The notes below the pieces were generated by a model that was not told the origin of the DNA, did not search any database, and saw only the letters and a list, made by a program, of their open reading frames with translations. From Myxococcota bacterium (GTDB lineage: Bacteria > Myxococcota_A > Polyangia > HGW-17): a stretch of 56,896 bases of DNA. The translations under genes and the position numbers were made by a program. The first letter of the stretch is position 1. Every line of letters starts with the position of its first letter. The DNA is taken from assembly GCA_018821305.1 (NCBI GenBank), contig JAHJMN010000177.1, forward strand, positions 1 through 56,896, read 5' to 3'. This document shows, one piece after another, positions 50,105 to 56,896 of this stretch.

Positions 50105-51484
50105 TTAGAAATCAGCCAATTTGGGTGCCCTTGGGAACGGGATAACATCCCGGATGTTTGACATTCCGGTTACAAACTGAACCATCCGCTCAAATCCAAG
50201 ACCAAAGCCGGCATGGGGAATAGTTCCGTATTTGCGGAGATCAAGATACCACCAGTAATCTTCAATATTAAGACCCATGGTTTTTATTTTGTCTACCAGA
50301 ACATTATATCGTTCTTCTCTCTGGGATCCGCCAATTATTTCACCAACTCTAGGCATGAGAAGATCCATGGCAGCAACTGTTTTTTCATCCTCGTTGAGCC
50401 TCATATAGAACGCTTTGATATCTTTAGGATAATCCGTTACAAAAACAGGTCCATTGAATATTTTTTCCGTAATAAAGCGTTCATGCTCTGATTGCAAATC
50501 AATGCCCCAGGACGGTTTGAACTCAAAGGAATCCGCATGTTTTTCCAGTTCCGTCATGGCATCGGTATATGTAATTCGTTCAAAAGGAGCATCAGCAAGA
50601 CGTTCCAGATTAGCTTTCAGACCTTTTTCGATGCGGTCGTCGAAGAAATCCAGATCATCGCCACCCCTTGAGAGTGCTGCTTTAAACAGGTAACGGACAA
50701 AATCTTCCGCTACGTTCATATCTTCTTTAAGATCTGCAAAAGCAATTTCCGGCTCGATCATCCAGAACTCAGCTAGATGACGTGAGGTGTTTGAGTTTTC
50801 TGCCCGGAAAGTAGGGCCAAATGTATAGCAGTTACCAAGTGATGTAGCGAAAATCTCTGCTTCAAGCTGCCCGGAAACGGTCAAAGAAGCGGCTTTTCCG
50901 AAAAAATCCCTCGACCAGTCAATTTCATTTTTATCATTGCGTGGAATTTTTTCCGGATCAAAGCATGAAACACGGAACATTTCCCCGGCACCTTCGCAGT
51001 CACTTGTGGTAATTATGGGACTGTTGAGATAGACATACCCACGACTCTGAAAAAACTCATGAACTGCAAAAGAAAGTATATTTCGCATACGGAAAACTGC
51101 TCCAAAGGTATTTGCCCTTGGACGAAGATGAGCTATTTCCCGTAGAAATTCAAAACTGTGCCTTTTTTTCTGTAAAGGGTAATCAGATTCAACAGAACCA
51201 ATTATTTTAACTGTATCTCCAGCAAGTTCAACAGCCTGACCAGCTGCAGGACTCTGAACAAGGTTGCCCATGACTGTAACACTTGTACCTGTGCCGAGAG
51301 CTGAAAGAATTTCGCTGTGATTAGATGCATCCAGTGTAACCTGCAGGTTTTTAAAACAACTACCATCGTTAAGTTCAATGAAAGTGACTGTTTTGGAATC
51401 CCTTCTGGTTCGGATCCATCCGGATGCAGAAATTAATTCTCCCACTTTCCCGTTTTCAAGTATTTCTTTAATTCTTATAGTCAT
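50105..51484 (-). CDS. asnS: Asparaginyl-tRNA synthetase
   Basis: 459 residues, class IIb. The N-terminal OB-fold anticodon-binding domain (1-110; ISASGWIRTRRDSKTVTFIELNDGS) is followed by the catalytic domain with motif 2 (FRAENSNTSRHLAEFWMIEPE) and motif 3 (GFGLGFERMVQFVTGM near the end). The ending PFPRAP is characteristic of AsnRS/AspRS. AAGGAA precedes the ATG. A short GTCCTG element (51504-51566) lies 19 bases upstream. It charges tRNA-Asn with asparagine. Confidence 0.95.
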   Translation of the reverse strand: MTIRIKEILENGKVGELISASGWIRTRRDSKTVTFIELNDGSCFKNLQVTLDASNHSEILSALGTGTSVTVMGNLVQSPAAGQAVELAGDTVKIIGSVESDYPLQKKRHSFEFLREIAHLRPRANTFGAVFRMRNILSFAVHEFFQSRGYVYLNSPIITTSDCEGAGEMFRVSCFDPEKIPRNDKNEIDWSRDFFGKAASLTVSGQLEAEIFATSLGNCYTFGPTFRAENSNTSRHLAEFWMIEPEIAFADLKEDMNVAEDFVRYLFKAALSRGGDDLDFFDDRIEKGLKANLERLADAPFERITYTDAMTELEKHADSFEFKPSWGIDLQSEHERFITEKIFNGPVFVTDYPKDIKAFYMRLNEDEKTVAAMDLLMPRVGEIIGGSQREERYNVLVDKIKTMGLNIEDYWWYLDLRKYGTIPHAGFGLGFERMVQFVTGMSNIRDVIPFPRAPKLADF

Positions 51485-51503
51485 TTCAAATTCCTTTTTC
51501 TTT

Positions 51504-51566
51504 TAATTACTGTCCTGAGATTCGCTTTGCGAAGAGGTTTTTTAAACCCTGACAGGACACTAAAAT
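51504..51566 (-). repeat. GTCCTG element, short copy A4 (5' leader of asnS)
   Basis: TAATTACTGTCCTGAG at the left pairs with CTGACAGGACACTAA at the right; TTCGCTTTGCGAA (51521-51533) lies inside. Only 63 bases long, it has the ends and one hairpin of the longer copies. It begins 19 bases upstream of the asnS start. Confidence 0.75.
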
Positions 51567-51578
51567 AAATTAAACTAT

Positions 51579-51615
51579 ACCGCTCACACAGAGAAGTGCG
51601 GTCACTGTCCTGAAA
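51579..51615. repeat. Element-like remnant overlapping a stop codon
   Basis: ACCGC (51579-51583) faces GCGGT (51598-51602), and TCACTGTCCTGAAA (51603-51616) resembles an arm of the GTCCTG elements. On the minus strand that arm (CAGGACAGTGA) supplies the last codons and stop of the lipoprotein gene. No matching second arm was found. Confidence 0.45.
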
Positions 51616-52009
51616 CAAATTTTCCCTGGGGAAGAGATACTTTCCACAAACCCTTTTCCCGTACAACCTTCAGTTGAATTTTATTTTTTTCACCGGCTCC
51701 AACTGAAATGATTTTGCCCGTATCATCGGAGGATAATGTTTGGATTTTTTTAGCGCCGGACCATTTTTCTCGTGCCTGAGGTGCTATTACCAGCATTTCC
51801 CAGGGTTTCACTGTTCCTGACTTATCCACAGAAGCAAGTTTTTCAAGCCTCCCTCGAGAATCCTTATCAAGCAACTTGAAGGCTTCCTCGGGCATATCAC
51901 TTAAAATATAAGATGTGAACTCCGTAGCAGTCTCTTCAGCCCCTTTTTTTTGAGAAGAAGAGCAGGACAAAAAAGCCACACTAACAAAAAATAATACTAA
52001 TCTATTCAT
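51602..52009 (-). CDS. Small lipoprotein, DUF4878-like
   Basis: 135 residues with lipobox FLSC (Cys16) and a following KKGAEETATEF. The rest resembles NTF2-like DUF4878 lipoproteins: FKLLDKDSRGRLEKL and IQLKVVREKGLWKVSLP. The start overlaps the thiS stop (TGATG), so its translation is coupled to thiS. The C-terminal VSGQ and stop are encoded by a repeat-like arm. Function is unknown. Confidence 0.75.
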   Translation of the reverse strand: MNRLVLFFVSVAFLSCSSSQKKGAEETATEFTSYILSDMPEEAFKLLDKDSRGRLEKLASVDKSGTVKPWEMLVIAPQAREKWSGAKKIQTLSSDDTGKIISVGAGEKNKIQLKVVREKGLWKVSLPQGKFVSGQ

Positions 52010-52200
52010 CAGCCGCCGCCTACAAAGGTCACTATTTCAAGGGAGTCACCCCCGGAAAGAACAGTATCCTCATCTGTAACAATTAATCCATTCAACTCTG
52101 TAACTAAAGCCCGATCATGCCCCTTAAGTTCCTCGGTAAAATGTCGGATTTTTGTTCCTTCAGTTATCAGTTTTTCTTCACCGTTTACAATTACTATCAT
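52009..52200 (-). CDS. thiS: ThiS-family sulfur carrier protein
   Basis: 63 residues from the ATG after GAGGTGCTC; a GTG two codons upstream is less well placed. It is a ubiquitin-like beta-grasp protein: MIVIVNGEEKLI, ALVTELNGLIV, LSGGDSLEIVTFVGGG. The C-terminal GGG is complete, and the terminal Gly would be thiocarboxylated by a ThiF-type enzyme to deliver sulfur for the thiazole ring of thiamine. No thiF, thiG or thiH gene is in the window; instead the next coupled gene is a lipoprotein. The sulfur target may therefore differ. Confidence 0.85.
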   Translation of the reverse strand: MIVIVNGEEKLITEGTKIRHFTEELKGHDRALVTELNGLIVTDEDTVLSGGDSLEIVTFVGGG

Positions 52201-52264
52201 GAGCACCTCACGGATTCACTTGTCGGTGTTTTTACTATTGTTCAGGGGTTTTTAAAAGGAAAAT

Positions 52265-53455
52265 CTATTTTATCTTGTAGATTTCAAGGGTTGTATTACC
52301 AATGGTCCAATTTTTATGGAGTCTCATTACTGCAACATAATTGCCACCAACGGACCAGCGGATCATATCTTCACCAGCCATTACTGCTCCAAGAGATGAA
52401 GAAGCCCCAGTTTTTCCGTTCAAAGTAAAAAAGTGAATATAGCGTTTTTCTGACTTCATCTGTTTTAAAATATAAGGATTTTGAGGATCAATAAGCATAG
52501 AATAGATCATCTCACCCGAGGAATTCAGGGTTCGCTGGTGCTTTAAAGAACTAAACTCAAAACGCCCAAGATTAAAGTCAGGATTTATTTTCTTCCAGGA
52601 TTGAATTCCGCTTCCAACTTCAAAACTACCGTTTGTTCCGGTCTGTGTCGCAACACCGTTGAGGCGAATAAGCCATGAAAGACCCTGATATTTTGCAAAA
52701 AGAATAGAATCTTTGTCCCACAGAGAGTTATTGGAAATCTCAACTCCCTTTACAAGAGCAGCTTTTTCCATATCCCAGATACCATTTGTATCGGGGAGTT
52801 TGGAGTCTGTTTTTTTATCATATTTTCCGATAACTTTGACATAAATTTTCATATAATCAGATGAAAAATATGCGATATCAAATGTTTCAGGTTTTGCCAC
52901 CCGTCCACGAACATCAGTATTCAATTTGAAGGATTTAATTGGCTTTCGTAAGTTAGATATATCATATATATCAACAACATGAGCCTGATTTGCCCCGGTT
53001 TTTGTAACAGTATAAGCGGTGAGGGTTTTCTTTCCACTGTAATTTGAAGAGAGAAGATCTGATACATTCAGAATCTCACCTTTTTTCACTGCATCGGTTC
53101 CAAATACGCCGAAATCAAATAACTCACTTCGTTTTCCTTCCCGGGAAACGAGAAGCACAGCGGAATCCGTTGAAAAACGCATATCCAGAGGCTCGGCAGT
53201 GAACTTGCTGATATCGCTGTTTTTCTCAGAACCGCTTGCAAGATCTTTGATTTTCAGAATAGATTTTCCATCCGTAGTTACGGTTATATATGCAAGGTGT
53301 GAACCGGAAGGAGAAATAGCAAACCGACTGTCGATATAACCGTCGGAAAAACTGACTACAGTGGACTTTTTAAGGATCCGATCCGCTGCTGTCCCTATGG
53401 AAGGAATTGCCAGAATCAGACACACAATCAGCATAGAAAAACGGGTAATTTTCAT
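52265..53455 (-). CDS. Exported beta-propeller-like protein
   Basis: 396 residues with a signal peptide (1-23, GTAA). Repeated strand units such as FAISPSGSHLAYITVTTDGKSILKIKDLASG, MRFSTDSAVLLVSREGKRSELF and SVGGNYVAVMRL resemble PD40/WD-type blades of a six- or seven-bladed propeller, as in TolB-like proteins. It probably lies in the periplasm. It is on the same strand as thiS, 64 bases away. No enzyme motif was seen. Confidence 0.72.
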   Translation of the reverse strand: MKITRFSMLIVCLILAIPSIGTAADRILKKSTVVSFSDGYIDSRFAISPSGSHLAYITVTTDGKSILKIKDLASGSEKNSDISKFTAEPLDMRFSTDSAVLLVSREGKRSELFDFGVFGTDAVKKGEILNVSDLLSSNYSGKKTLTAYTVTKTGANQAHVVDIYDISNLRKPIKSFKLNTDVRGRVAKPETFDIAYFSSDYMKIYVKVIGKYDKKTDSKLPDTNGIWDMEKAALVKGVEISNNSLWDKDSILFAKYQGLSWLIRLNGVATQTGTNGSFEVGSGIQSWKKINPDFNLGRFEFSSLKHQRTLNSSGEMIYSMLIDPQNPYILKQMKSEKRYIHFFTLNGKTGASSSLGAVMAGEDMIRWSVGGNYVAVMRLHKNWTIGNTTLEIYKIK

Positions 53456-53604
53456 GGTTAAAACCTTAAAGTTGATGTTACAAAGAGCCCTAAAACGTAT
53501 AAGAAATACTACTAATATTAGAAATAATCAAGGTTGAATTTTACTGCTTTTTTGACTTGCAGTAAAAGTGTTCTATTGTGGTGACATGTAGGAGGTTTTC
53601 CACC

Positions 53605-54852
53605 ATGTTCACCACATTATTTACAATCATGTTGCTTATGTCCCCCCCGGAAACTCTGCTTGTTTCAAGCATCACAAGTACACCGAAGGAGATCACAACC
53701 AAAAAAGTTAAAAAAACAACCGTTCGAAAGGGACGCAAGCCTGTTCTGAAAGCAAAAAAACAAAGTCGAGTTAAAAATCGACGAATAGCAACAACCCGGA
53801 AAAAAGCACTTAATATAAAGACCAGAAAGTCTGTCAGAAAAGTCGGAAAAGTTGCAGTATCTTCAAAAAAACACAAGACAGTAAAAAACCGTCGTCTTAA
53901 TACCGCTGGTAAAAAGATATCTGTAAAAAACCGGAAATTGACTGCCTCTAAAAAACTTAGAAAAAGATCTGCAAAAGTTCGAGTGGCAGCATTAAGCAAG
54001 ACCGGTACTTCTCAAAAGCTTAATCGCAGGAAACATTCAGTTCGCTCAAAAAAAGCGCTTGCTGGCAAAAAAAGAAGCTTGATCGCGGCTAAAACTATGA
54101 CCAGAACAAGAAAAAGAAGCCAGATCAGGATGTCAAAAAATCATGAGAGTTCTGAGCAGGCAAGCCTCGTAGAAACCACTGTAGTAAAAAAATCGGCATC
54201 TGTGAGACTTGTGTCAAGAAAAGCTGTCAAAGAAGTGCGTATTAAAATGGCAAAACCGGATAAAAGAAAAATCCGCCCTGCGGCGAAAAAATTGAATGAT
54301 CGTTATCCTGCCATACCCTTTTACAACCTTCATACAGGGGAAAGTGTAAAGATTAGACTGTACAATAAAAATGGTCTACTTCGAAAACAGGCTTTCCGGG
54401 ATTTCAACCGTATAACTCGGTGCCACAAAGAAAACCGTATAATGACCATGAATTATAGACTTTTAGTTGAGATATATGCTGCATGGATCCATTTCGGAAT
54501 GCCCCAGGTTTCCATATACAGTGGTTGCCGTTTACCTGATAAAAACAACGCTCATTACAAGTCAAAACACCACGTTGGAGACGCTGTTGATTTCACCTTC
54601 GATGGCGTGAATCGCCGTTCAATCGTCAAATATCTTTTAAAACGTCGCGATAAAAATGATGAGTATAAACTCGGTATCGGATACTACCCAAATCAATTCT
54701 ATGTACATCTTGATATAAGGAAAGAATCAAAATTCTGGGTGCAGTTGCAGAAACCTTTTCAGAAAATACAGTACGCTCAGAACCCTGTAAGATACTTCCA
54801 GGGTGAAACTCAGTTTAAAAAATCTGCATCCGCCAAAACCGTCCGTAGATAA
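53605..54852 (+). CDS. Lys/Arg-rich M15-type peptidase
   Basis: 415 residues from the ATG after AGGAGG; an upstream GTG reading is rejected. A signal-like segment (1-22) is followed by about 190 residues composed mainly of Lys, Arg, Ser and Thr (KKTTVRKGRKPVLKAKKQ type). The C-terminal domain is of the M15_3/DUF882 kind: SGCRLP, SKHHVGDAVDF (His322, Asp329) and YVHLDI (His368) supply the zinc ligands. It should cut peptidoglycan cross-links or peptides. The basic linker could hold it to wall polymers or LPS. It is divergent from the propeller gene. Confidence 0.84.
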   Translation: MFTTLFTIMLLMSPPETLLVSSITSTPKEITTKKVKKTTVRKGRKPVLKAKKQSRVKNRRIATTRKKALNIKTRKSVRKVGKVAVSSKKHKTVKNRRLNTAGKKISVKNRKLTASKKLRKRSAKVRVAALSKTGTSQKLNRRKHSVRSKKALAGKKRSLIAAKTMTRTRKRSQIRMSKNHESSEQASLVETTVVKKSASVRLVSRKAVKEVRIKMAKPDKRKIRPAAKKLNDRYPAIPFYNLHTGESVKIRLYNKNGLLRKQAFRDFNRITRCHKENRIMTMNYRLLVEIYAAWIHFGMPQVSIYSGCRLPDKNNAHYKSKHHVGDAVDFTFDGVNRRSIVKYLLKRRDKNDEYKLGIGYYPNQFYVHLDIRKESKFWVQLQKPFQKIQYAQNPVRYFQGETQFKKSASAKTVRR

Positions 54853-54993
54853 ATACGATCTTTTCAAGTTTACATCAATTTTTTACACAGGACCTTAAGA
54901 ATGAAGACCTTGAAATTATTGTAGTGTTCTGAATAGCATGTTTTAATAATCATGCTCAATTTTGACAAAAATTGAATTTCAGTACACGAACTA
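54853..54993. repeat. GTCCTG element, partial copy B4
   Basis: It starts ATACGATCTTTTCAAGTTTAC right after the M15 stop and ends CAGTACACGAACTA. It contains ACACAGGACCTTAAGAATGAAG, AGCATGTTTT...CATGCT and TCAATTTTGACAAAAATTGA as in B1. The left TAGTTAATGTCCTG end is missing. It directly abuts the D1 element through a shared TA. Confidence 0.75.
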
Positions 54994-55096
54994 GACCGCT
55001 TTCGGAGTAATACGATTGTGTTGAATTTCAGAAATATCATTCAATTTGAAACTCACCATAATTTGGTTTTGACTCTTTTATTCCGAAAGCGGTTTA
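54992..55096. repeat. GACCGCTT element, complete copy D1
   Basis: 105 bases with 19-base near-perfect ends: TAGACCGCTTTCGGAGTAA (54992-55010) and TTATTCCGAAAGCGGTTTA (55078-55096), two mismatches. It is flanked or ended by TA on both sides. The inside has TACGATTGTGTTGAATTTCAG and no CCTG core. It lies 31 bases upstream of mpl. Confidence 0.85.
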
Positions 55097-55127
55097 GATA
55101 AACCACCCTCAAAATCGGAGTAAATCA

Positions 55128-56522
55128 ATGAAACTGCACTTTATCGGAATTGCCGGAACTGGAATGGGTAACGCCGCGGGACTTTTTGCACGCATGGGCT
55201 TTGAAGTTCGAGGCAGTGATGAGGCAGTTTATCCACCGATGAGCGATGTACTTGATCATGCAGGAATTTCTGTTATGACTCCCTACAGCGCAGAAAACCT
55301 GAATTGGGCTCCGGATCTTGTTGTTGTAGGAAATATCTGTCGGAAAGATCATATTGAAGTTTTAGAAGCCCAGAGGCGAGGGTTACCACTCACCAGTTTT
55401 CCAGCTCTTTTAGGGAAAACAGTCCTGAATTCTTCTAATGTCACTGTCGTCGCTGGTACTCATGGAAAAACTACAACCTCATCCATGCTTGCCTGGATAA
55501 TGCATTTTGCTGGCGTAGATCCGGGGTATCTCATTGGAGGAGTTCCAAATGATCTTCCTGGAAGTTATGAAAAGGGTTGTGGTAATGGATTTGTTATTGA
55601 AGGGGACGAGTACGATACTGCGTTCTTTGATAAAAATCCGAAATTCATACACTACAGGCCTAAAAATGTCCTGCTGACGGGAGTCGAGTTTGATCATGCG
55701 GATATATATCGCGATCTTGACCACGTAAAAGAACAGTTTTACCGCCTGAGAGCACTTTGTCCACCGGATGGCGTCTTCATATCAGCTATTGAAAATGATT
55801 TTGCAGCAGATCTAGCCCGGAAAACCGGTGGAGTGACATACGGAATCTATGGTGAGGATGCACATTTCACGGGAGAAGTCATAGATGAAAACAAATCCTT
55901 CAGAACAGTAAGGTTCAGGAAAGGTTCCACAATTATTGGCGATTACCTCCTTAAACTGACGGGATTACACAATCTCCGAAACTCAATTGGGGCTTTAGGG
56001 TGTGCTGTTTCTCAGGAACTGGACCCTGAGTTATGTCTGAAAGCTGTCGGAGAATTCAACGGAGTGAAACGCCGTCAGGAAATTGTGGGCAGTGTCAACA
56101 ATATTACAATTATTGATGATTTCGGCCACCATCCATCCGCAGTAAAACTTACCCTGGAAGGTCTGCGCAAAAGATTTGAGGGTAGAATTATTTCCGTTTT
56201 TGAACCACGCAGTGCAACATCCCGACGAAAAGTCTTTCAAAAAGCCTACAGTGAAGCGTTTGACCTTTCTGATGCAGTATTCATCTCTGCTCCTTTTGAC
56301 CAAAGCCGGATAAGTGAAGATGATCGTTTTGATTCAGACAAACTTGCGACGGATCTTCGTGCAAGAGGACTGGACAGTTACATCGAAAAGGGGTATGAAA
56401 ATATAAGAGTCCGAATACTGAATTTCGTGGAGCCGGGAGACACAATCGTTTTTTTCAGTTCCGGGTCCTTCGGCGGTATAAGAACCGAGCTTTTAAATAA
56501 CCTTGAGAAAAAGTACTCTTAG
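55128..56522 (+). CDS. mpl: UDP-N-acetylmuramate:L-Ala-gamma-D-Glu-meso-DAP ligase
   Basis: 464 residues. It recycles the tripeptide released from old peptidoglycan by attaching it to UDP-MurNAc in the cytosol. The MurC-like N-terminal IGIAGTGMGNAAGLF, the ATP site GTHGKTTT (110-117), EGDEYDTAFFDKNPKF and HHPSAVKLTLEGLR are typical of Mpl rather than MurC. The length is normal (about 450-470). It implies DAP-type peptidoglycan in this organism. D1 and B4 elements occupy its upstream gap. Confidence 0.94.
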   Translation: MKLHFIGIAGTGMGNAAGLFARMGFEVRGSDEAVYPPMSDVLDHAGISVMTPYSAENLNWAPDLVVVGNICRKDHIEVLEAQRRGLPLTSFPALLGKTVLNSSNVTVVAGTHGKTTTSSMLAWIMHFAGVDPGYLIGGVPNDLPGSYEKGCGNGFVIEGDEYDTAFFDKNPKFIHYRPKNVLLTGVEFDHADIYRDLDHVKEQFYRLRALCPPDGVFISAIENDFAADLARKTGGVTYGIYGEDAHFTGEVIDENKSFRTVRFRKGSTIIGDYLLKLTGLHNLRNSIGALGCAVSQELDPELCLKAVGEFNGVKRRQEIVGSVNNITIIDDFGHHPSAVKLTLEGLRKRFEGRIISVFEPRSATSRRKVFQKAYSEAFDLSDAVFISAPFDQSRISEDDRFDSDKLATDLRARGLDSYIEKGYENIRVRILNFVEPGDTIVFFSSGSFGGIRTELLNNLEKKYS

Positions 56523-56605
56523 CAGTTTTCGGTTTCATAGGATCGAAAATAAATTATGGCCACAGTTAAATTCTACGAAATTTTTATAATTCAAAACAAT
56601 TATAT

Positions 56606-56816
56606 TATTTCGTGCCCGGAAATTCGCTTCGCGAAGAATTTTATTAAAAATTCTATCCGGCCACTACTAGTAAATTCAACACCTTGCGGTTACTGTCTAA
56701 AACGTATTTCCGCAGGAAATCGTCAAAGACGACAACTGTTTTCATCGAAAACAGTGAGAGTCCTGAGCAAAAAATCGGCGAAAAATTTGTTTTTGTGTAT
56801 TTCAGGACAGTAACTA
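56606..56816 (-). repeat. GTCCTG element, copy A5 with internal insert
   Basis: Reverse-orientation A-type copy: hairpin 56611-56664 with CTTCGCGAAG, linker ACCTTGCGG, TTACTGTC (56690-56697), then about 64 extra bases (56698-56761), then CCTGAGCAAAAAATCGG and TTCAGGACAGTAACTA. The insert holds three successive hairpins: ATTTCC/GGAAAT (56706-56720), CGTC/GACG (56721-56731) and ACTGTTTTC/GAAAACAGT (56735-56755). The other copies lack it. Confidence 0.8.
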
Positions 56817-56818
56817 AT

Positions 56819-56896
56819 TAGTTAATGTCCTGTAATACGGTCTTTTCAAGTTTACACCGGATTTTGACACAGGACATTAAGAATGAAGGCCTTGAA
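56819..56896. repeat. GTCCTG element, copy B5 (cut by window end)
   Basis: TAGTTAATGTCCTGTAATACGG pairs with ACACAGGACATTAAG, followed by AATGAAGGCCTTGAA at the window end. It is joined to A5 through AACTAATTAGTT. It matches the left half of B1. Confidence 0.8.

Noticed and set aside
53541-53999. Phe-rich minus-strand ORF opposite the Lys-rich M15 gene
   Set aside because: The reverse complement of AAA-rich codons gives Phe/Leu-rich sequence automatically; no start signal, and the plus frame continues into an M15 domain.
56556-56813. 85-codon plus-strand ORF after mpl
   Set aside because: It runs through element A5 and its hairpins, has no Shine-Dalgarno and no protein-like pattern.
1-56896. 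Insertion sequence, transposase or phage genes
   Set aside because: No ORF shows transposase, integrase or phage motifs; the repeat families in the window are all non-coding.

Overview
The window reads as chromosomal DNA of a Gram-negative (diderm) bacterium with moderate to low GC. Many products are lipoproteins or have signal peptides, and it carries LspA, ExbB/ExbD, two likely outer-membrane beta-barrels and Mpl, a peptidoglycan recycling ligase specific to meso-diaminopimelate (DAP). An HRDISPHN-type Ser/Thr kinase, an NtrC-type regulator, a coiled-coil protein resembling the myxococcal MXAN_5187 C-terminal family, a TPR-AIM24 fusion and a Gld-like ABC/DUF4340 operon suggest a myxobacterial or other delta-proteobacterial-grade lineage. 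This placement is inference from protein families; no rRNA or tRNA gene was seen. No phage, transposase or CRISPR array was recognised.

Layout. 0.2-5.6 kb: peroxiredoxin, ATP-grasp enzyme, an Arg/His-rich secreted protein and a lipoprotein hydrolase, all on the minus strand. 5.9-12.2 kb: a peptide deformylase carrying a twin-arginine signal, then two tandem thioredoxin-like proteins, a helical-repeat protein, an outer-membrane protein and small membrane proteins. 12.6-17.6 kb: exbB-exbD, a second outer-membrane protein, a zinc-ribbon membrane protein, dCMP deaminase, and lspA overlapping a gene that may be a divergent RelA/SpoT-fold protein. 18-21.6 kb: a gene pair in which one copy is truncated, then a coiled-coil/pgsA/TPR-AIM24 operon. 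22.5-28.5 kb: a Crp-family regulator, then a four-gene ABC-2/GldG/DUF4340 operon. 29-31.3 kb: an indolepyruvate:ferredoxin oxidoreductase pair whose large subunit lacks the ferredoxin tail. 31.4-47 kb: secreted EEP-fold protein, Ig-like lipoprotein, NtrC regulator, L28, radical SAM/SPASM protein, L,D-transpeptidase, Ser/Thr kinase, trmB-transglutaminase and a Sel1-repeat lipoprotein. 47.5-56.5 kb: asnS-nadK-recN, an orphan thiS coupled to a lipoprotein, a beta-propeller-like protein, a Lys/Arg-rich M15 peptidase and mpl.

The most unusual feature is intergenic. At least two families of palindromic elements fill many gaps between genes. The first (here GTCCTG elements) has ends of the type TAGTTaCTGTCCTG...CAGGaCAcGAACTA. 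The second (here GACCGCTT elements) has ends TAGACCGCTT(T)C...GAAAGCGGTCTA and often a core of CCTG/CAGG motifs. Both end in TA, like transposon-derived MITEs with TA target duplications. One copy has truncated a gene exactly at its terminus (18022-18246). Five GTCCTG copies lie 17-23 bases upstream of a start codon with only the Shine-Dalgarno in between, and for three of them a plausible promoter lies on the far side. They would therefore be transcribed as hairpin-rich 5' leaders of prx, a hydrolase, exbB, a crp-type gene and asnS. The mobile-element and leader interpretations are inference from sequence.
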